Assembly (NCBI RefSeq): GCF_002234675.1
Contig: NC_019881.2
Span: 20,585,494 to 20,649,493, forward strand
Direction: 5' to 3'
Length of the DNA: 64,000 bases
From: Oryzias latipes
Lineage: Eukaryota; Chordata; Actinopteri; Beloniformes; Adrianichthyidae
Made by a program: the position numbers and the translations under genes
In this document: one piece after another, positions 58,387 to 64,000 of the stretch
How positions within the stretch are numbered: position 1 is the stretch's first letter
How the letters are laid out: each line of letters begins with the position of its first letter
The notes under the pieces: generated by a model
What the model saw: only the letters and a program-made list of their open reading frames with translations
Told to the model about the DNA's origin: nothing
Database searches by the model: none

Positions 58387-58591
58387 CCCTTGTGCTATCT
58401 TTGGTACTTTTAACGTTGGGTGTTGGGTCATCTAGACCCACTAGACAGTGCGCTGATCCTTTTTTCTTCAATGATTTGTGATCTTCACTGGTGTCCATGG
58501 ATTACATGAAATCTTTCCACCTTTGTCATGGTAGGGAGAACACGTCAATGTAAGGGTGGGGTCATGTGGACCCTATAAGATAGCAAAAGGG
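58387..58591. mobile_element. piggyBac-like MITE with TTAA flanks
   Basis: The 205-bp element has inverted ends CCCTTGTGCTATCTT and AAGATAGCAAAAGGG. It is flanked on both sides by TTAA (58383-58386 and 58592-58595), the target of piggyBac transposases. Internal inverted phrases GGGTCATCTAGACCC and GGGTCATGTGGACCC flank the centre. It encodes no protein. Confidence 0.8.
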
Positions 58592-59988
58592 TTAACCCTA
58601 TAACACCAGAGCTATTGCCGTTGACAGTAAAATAACACGCTCATTGTGTGAACCCAACTGTCTGCATCTCCACAATACCATCATCTATCGTGACCTTAAT
58701 TCCTAGGATCCTGTGCGTTCTTTCATCACTCCATATTCTGGCTTGTTTGGTCTCCACCAGAGTTTTTTGATTAGACAGTTTTCATGTTTTAAATCAACCC
58801 TGAGGTCTACCAAACAAGTCAACTTTGGTGTGTTTGAAATCAAGAGTTTCCGTTCATTTGCAAGTGAACTTCGATTTGGTTCACTACAGAATGACTGAAC
58901 ACCAGAGGTGTCGCAGGAAAACCCTAAATAACGCTCTTTGAACTACCATAACTCTTCAACCGTTTACGCAATTAACGTTTTTTTTCCCCCCCAACAGATT
59001 CTGACGCTTCAGATTTTCAATCGGATTGAGGTGTTGTTAGAGGTCAAGATTGTTTAGATCTTGATGTTCAGATGTTTAGAAACACATTACGATGAACTAC
59101 CAGTGCTTTTCTCTGCTAACCAGGAAGTCACTGCGACTGCCGCTTTCATGTCCGAACATCATCACATAAAAGTTTCTTTGATGTCTTCCAAACTGGAACA
59201 TTTCCAGAGTTTGTGTGCCCTCTGCCTTCACTGTCTTGTAACTGTGACGAGTTAACATTGCTTAATCAAACGTAAAAAAGTTAACTAATCAGTGATTGAT
59301 AGTAATTTTTCTCAATAACTGACACATAAAACTTCCTGAAATGCTAATCCCTACTAGCATAGACTTGGACAGTCTTTTTTAGATATTATTTTTGGTGATG
59401 TAATCCATGTTAAATGAAAATCCTTGATTGTTTTCTTTAGTGTGGTGTTACTTAAGCGCTCTTTGGAACGGGTTATGTCTTCATTGTTGTGGTTCTTTAA
59501 TTGGAGAAGTTTCCTCACCTCTGGTTTAACTCAGAGAAAAAGAAATGGAATTACGAAACGGTTAGCTCTGCTGTTTATATTCTTCACCGTGACCACACTG
59601 GTAATGTTTTTGTGGTTGCAGATTATAATTAAAGACACACATGTGTAACATTTAGATTAAATTTGAGGCAAAAAAAGCAGCTTCTTAGAAAAGTAAAAAT
59701 CAAAGTTTCTTTAAGATTAAAGTACATGTTTACAAAAAAAATGTTTTTTCGCACAAGAATATTTGGCTTTAAAAAAAAAAGTCAAATTTGCCCATTATTG
59801 AATTGCATTGTGTCATATTGTAAATTAATTAAAAAAAAGCAAAGTTGTAAGTTAACTTTAGATTAATGAAGAAGTCAAAATTAATTTAACTGATTGGTTT
59901 GTCAAACATAAATGAACAATCAATTTTTCTGCGGATTTGAGTTAAAAGGGTCTATATCCTGCTTTTCTTAAGCTTTTTTAGAATTAAC

Positions 59989-60010
59989 TATATATATATA
60001 TATATATATT
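59989..60010. repeat. (TA)n run
   Basis: A short alternating TA tract directly abutting the left end of the family E element at 60010. Confidence 0.85.
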
Positions 60011-60616
60011 AGGGCTGCACGATATGAGGAAAACTTGAGATATGCGATATTAGTGATCAATATTGCGATAACGATAAATTTGCGGTAAATAAACAAATAG
60101 AAAAACAAAACAAAAACATCATTCCCATTTCATTGCAACAGTTTAAAAATTATACTCCAAATGACCCTCATCGACATGGGGGACAAACGTCAGGGTGGCT
60201 AACCCTGGTCCTCAAGAGCCTCAATCCTGTCTGTTTTCCAATTCTCCCTAGACTGCTCGATAATGATAACCAAAATCAGGTGTGTTCAGTCAATCAGGAT
60301 GTGAAATCACTTGAGTCAGCCAATCAACAGCAAGCTGGTTAAGGAGAGCTGGAAAACAGGCAGGGTTGAGGCTCTTCAGGACCAGGGGTTAACATAATAG
60401 GCCTCCATCTGATTGGTCAACAATGGGAAGGTGTCCATCTGATTGGTCAAAGCATAAAGGGATTTATTTGATTCGTTAAATGCTTCAAGCTGCTAGAAGA
60501 TTGTTTTAACACATTTTGGGTTTGCGATTTATTGCGATATTCGCCGTCTTTTGCGATATGCATATTGCAGAGCTGGATATTGCGATAACGATAAATTTGC
60601 GGTATATTGTGCAGGC

Positions 60617-60619
<3 letters not shown>
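60010..60619 (+). mobile_element. Family E non-autonomous DNA transposon, copy with nested MITE
   Basis: The ends are TAGGGCTGCACGATAT and, at the right, ATATTGTGCAGGCCTA, inverted relative to each other. GCGATAACGATAAATTTGCGG is repeated near both ends in direct orientation. Interior words CCATCTGATTGGTCAAC and GATTGTTTTAACACATTT match the reverse complement of 21984-22399. A 196-bp element is nested at 60198-60393. The copy is flanked by TA dinucleotide runs on both sides. Confidence 0.8.
60198..60393. mobile_element. 196-bp MITE with long terminal inverted repeats
   Basis: The two ends are about 43-bp imperfect inverted repeats. The left begins GCTAACCCTGGTCCTCAAGA; the right, reversed, begins GTTAACCCCTGGTCCTGAAG. 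The interior is only about 110 bp. It lies inside family E, whose uninterrupted order is visible in the copy at 21984-22399. Confidence 0.75.

Positions 60620-60657
<38 letters not shown>
60620..60657. repeat. (TA)n microsatellite
   Basis: About 38 bp of alternating TA, directly abutting the right end of the family E element. Confidence 0.9.
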
Positions 60658-60659
<2 letters not shown>

Positions 60660-60660
<1 letters not shown>

Positions 60661-61125
60661 AGTATTTTACCTTTGGCACACTAAAGAACACATTTTAATG
60701 AAATATGAGTTATTTTCGCAGCTAATATTCCTATCCTGAAGTAAGACAACTCGATCTCTGAGCAACCGCCTTTCACTCCGTATGGGTGCCGCCCATTTTA
60801 TGACGTCACCCTCGACTCGCCCTCAGCAGGGCGTCTGCATTCAACCCTAAAACAAGCAACATCCGAACTTTGGCAAAGATAAATGTTCATGTTATGGTTA
60901 TGTTCATATGTGGAATTACTGGAAGGGGCGGTTCCCCACTTTGTGATGTCACAATGTGAGAACACACCTGTTTTGGTGGATTGGGAGGGGCTGGTGCTCA
61001 GAGAGCACAGTTTTAGAGGAATAATCAGAAATGCATGAATGGATCATTGTTTTTGTAAAGAATGGACATTATAAAAGACTGAAAAGCTTAAAAAGTAGAT
61101 TTTACATGTTATAAGCCCTTTGGAG
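60660..61125 (+). repeat. Interspersed repeat family D, copy 2
   Basis: It shares GGCACACTAAAGAACACATT, ACTCGATCTCTGAG, CCGCCTTTCACTC, TATGACGTCACCC, AACATCCGAACTTT and GGAAGGGGC, in order, with 34400-34905. Confidence 0.7.
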
Positions 61126-62034
61126 CAAAGAAAGAAGGTAATTTAGTTCAACAGTGAAGTTCATTAGAAACTGAGAGTTGGGAGTTTAAGCTCTGGTTGA
61201 AGTCGTGACTGCGAGAAGAAGTTCACAATCTTCTCTCTACTTAAAGAACAAGCCGTTCGCACCATTCTGGCTAACAGCAAGATTAGTTTGTCCCAAAGGA
61301 AAAACCTAAACAATCCAAAGTTTGTTTCATCATCTAAATTATCATGTTCTGTGATTTTAACCTTTGCTTCCGTGAAAGTAGTACGGAAACGAGCTTCCAC
61401 ATGGGACCTTTTTACCGTTTACAGCCCACCTTACAGAAAAACACAGGAATCTACTCTGCTTTGACATCTTCTGGGATTGTGAGGCCGGATGATGTAGGGC
61501 CTGAAAGACGTGAAAAGATGGGTAGAGGAGTAACAAAAAGGGTTTGTATGCATGTGGAGTTGCTGCGTCTGCTCATCACCTGCAGGGGGAAAGCTCTGAT
61601 CAAAGGCCTTTCATCATCTGATGCTGCAAATACAAAACTCCTTTCAGCCTTCAATTGGGTCGGAGCACTGATGAGAGGACGAGGGATAAAAAGGATGACC
61701 AGCGACGAAGGGAAGGACAAAAAGGCTGAGCACAGCCGAAAGCAGAGTCATTACACGAAGAATATCAAAGAGCAAAGCTTAGAAAGCATAAGTGAAGAGT
61801 GATAACAAGCCCGGTAATGACATATTGTAAGGCAATGGCTTTATTAGCCAGCAGATGCATTAAAAGCAGCATTAAAAGTTGACCTGCTCTAAAAATAAAA
61901 GAAGTCCGGTGACTAAAGGCTTTGCAGAAGCTGATGTTTTCCGCACAGCTGGAGCCTCTGTTGCTGCTCACGGGGAACATGGCTGCCGCAAACCCGCCTG
62001 TCTTTAGAGAAAACAATAAAGGACAACACCGTCT

Positions 62035-62600
62035 TAAGCTAAGTTCACACCGCCCTCGGCAACGTGCGTTCAAACGACCACTTTTAGGTTCAACGCACAA
62101 AATGCGTGGCCATTGAACGCACGTTACCGGCTAAACGAGGACGAAGTTTGACCAATCAAGGTCTCGTATTTGGGAATGACGCGGTGAAACTCGCCAAACT
62201 CAGAGCGTAGCTGGTTTATCGGGTGAATCCAGACATGGGTATTTAAATAAAGTTAAACCAACTTAAGCCACTCTCCTGACACGATGGCAATCCATATCCG
62301 TCATGGCATGGATGGTAGCATTGACCTGTTTTTGTTGCGTGCCCAGATTGCGAGATTTGCACCACTTTGACATTTCACACTAGGCATCTTCCAACTGTAG
62401 GTGGTGGACATGCGCTAGTAAACAGTAGAAGAAGAAAAAAGAAGAAGCCCTGACCTGTTTGTCCAGTGTGAACACCATGTGCTAGACTTAAATGCCCAAT
62501 GTGTATGTAGCTATAAGTACTATTTTTTTCTACGGACATTCTGTGGACGGTCGGTTGTAGTGCACTCTTATACAACTTGCAACTGTCAGTAAGAATGAAG
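62035..62600 (+). repeat. Interspersed repeat family C, copy 4 (longest)
   Basis: It begins AAGCTAAGTTCACACCGCCC and includes GACGAAGTTTGACCAATCAA, CACTTTGACATTTCACAC, CTTCCAACTGTAGGTGG, GACATGCGCTAGTAAACAGT and TTGTCCAGTGTGAACACC. TTCACACC and GGTGTTCAC-like words at opposite ends suggest inverted termini of a non-autonomous DNA element, but exact ends were not established. Confidence 0.65.
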
Positions 62601-64000
62601 TCGTAGGCGCATCATACAGATGTTTCATTTTTTCCAACCCCCCCCAAATCCTGCGCACTACTGTTCACGTGAAAAGTGTACGCAACTTGTGTACAGCTTA
62701 ACTGTTAGAAAAGAGGAAATGGGTCAATCGGAGGCACTTGCACCTGGATGGTCAGTAAGGGGCCGGTACTGACGACTAGAGTGTTGTGTGATTGGACCGC
62801 ACAACAGCATCACCCGCACGTCATAAGCACCTGCGCTTCCAGTATCCTTACAAAAACTTCATGATACACTTACCTTACATGACCTCCCTTAAGATAGACA
62901 AACAATGAGCATGAGTCAACAGCATGGAACAGGAGAAGGGAAAGAGAGATTTCAGATTTAGAAACCTTTGTAAAGTCACGTTTTTTTTTATGCAATTGTG
63001 TAACGGCAGCACACATAGAGTGGTACAATAGCTTTGGGATTCCCTTGGGAAATTAAATCTTAAAGGCCACGGCAAAAAATACTCTTTATACAGTACAGGG
63101 CACAAAGTGCAAGCCAGCATGACGGCTCCAAACAGGGAAGATTAGGACAGAAAATGTGGTAAATACGCTAAAGAGAAACTTTTTTCCCTAATAAAAGTGA
63201 AGAATTGTTTGAAAAATTGCATTTACTGAAGGCGAAATGCGTAAGAATGCTGTTAAACCAGTGTTTGGATGACAAAAAAGTTGGCAAAATGATTTCATTT
63301 TAGCCTCACACACGTATAGCCTCTGCAAAGGCCGATTATTGCAGATAAGACATGAAGAACAGCACTGTTTACAAGAAAAACTACCCATCAACAACTCTGA
63401 CCAACCACCTGGCTCCTGGCCCCTGTAGGCCTTCTGGGTATTGTAGTCATAACATTAATCGATTTGTTTCCTTTGCCTTTTATATGAAAATAAATAAATT
63501 GAACCCATGTTGATATAAATGCTCAGATTTACTATATTTGCTCATAAATGCACAAAATCTGACAAAAAAGACTGAGTTTCAGATTACGATACTATGAAAT
63601 TTCACAGTTTAATTTTTTTAAATGGATCAAAAGGGTTAGCTAACTTTTTGTCATTTAAGTGAAACCAGTTTACGGAGTCTTACGTTATTGTGGTGCCTGA
63701 GCTTTGAAAATAAACCAAATTTTCAACATTAGCTGAAAACAAAAATGTAAAAAAACATATTTCGATTAAAATACAAATACCTTACCTTATGTGATAAGTT
63801 GCCTTACAGATTGAACACCCTCTGTAAGTATCTTAGCGACTGGACAGTCAGTTAGCAGTCAATCTAAAGCCCCTCCCCCTTTGTTCTCCATTTTGTGTTC
63901 TATACATAAGAGAAATAACTGTGTGTTTAAAATTTACCCGTGTCCTTTGAAAAGAAAGCACTTAGCATCAAAGTGAAGGTCTTAGCCCTCTAGTGGGCGT

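Larger units (their letters stand above)
50770..64000 (+). other. dgki intron 1 (start; continues beyond the window)
   Basis: No second coding exon of a diacylglycerol kinase was found up to 64000. The intron holds the RTE LINE, family B-E repeats and a piggyBac-like MITE, annotated separately. The stretch 61400-62020 is not shared with any repeat of the window and has balanced composition, so it could contain conserved noncoding sequence. From 62600 to 64000 I see nothing recognisable. Confidence 0.65.

Noticed and set aside
61344..61802. 152-codon plus-strand frame tested as dgki exon 2
   Set aside because: No C1-domain cysteine/histidine pattern and no similarity to the known DGK sequence after SYR.

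Overview
The window is nuclear DNA from a ray-finned (teleost) fish. It has vertebrate genes with GT-AG introns, AT-rich intergenic DNA, many microsatellites and dense fish-type transposon debris (RTE and L2-like LINEs, a tRNA-derived SINE, hAT and piggyBac-like MITEs, a solo LTR). There is no bacterial-type operon, CRISPR array or rRNA. I cannot name the species from the sequence.

Four protein-coding genes can be read exon by exon. (1) Bases 1-6975, minus strand: the first five coding exons (201 codons) of a laminin beta chain, with signal peptide and most of the laminin N-terminal domain; the gene runs off the left edge. (2) Bases 9493-11833, plus strand: complete ssbp1 (147 aa, six coding exons), the mitochondrial single-stranded DNA-binding protein, head-to-head with the laminin gene across a gap of about 0.9 kb. 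(3) Bases 17089-45130, plus strand: complete creb3l2 (544 aa, twelve coding exons), a membrane-bound bZIP transcription factor of the endoplasmic reticulum, with a 21-kb first intron. (4) Bases 50552-50769, plus strand: the first coding exon of a diacylglycerol kinase, probably dgki; its first intron fills the rest of the window. Creb3l2 followed in tandem by dgki is also the order I recall for human 7q33, which supports both calls.

Most of the remaining sequence is repeats. The largest is a 3.1-kb RTE-type LINE on the minus strand (51256-54384) in dgki intron 1. It has 21-bp target-site duplications and an unbroken 997-codon endonuclease/reverse-transcriptase frame, but the catalytic FADD box reads FAGD. 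Creb3l2 intron 1 holds an L2-like LINE remnant, a hAT element (34957-36078) with perfect 8-bp target duplications and a nested solo LTR, and several interspersed families. Between ssbp1 and creb3l2 lies a composite repeat with an internal 640-bp duplication followed by five copies of an exact 100-bp satellite. Creb3l2 intron 10 carries a 1044-bp array of only ATGG and ATGC tetramers.

The four genes do unrelated jobs: basement membrane, mitochondrial DNA maintenance, secretory-pathway transcription and lipid signalling. I see no evidence of a novel multi-gene system. The most interesting material is the transposon biology (a dead catalytic residue in an otherwise intact LINE, and repeated nested insertion into one element family) and the regulatory sites.
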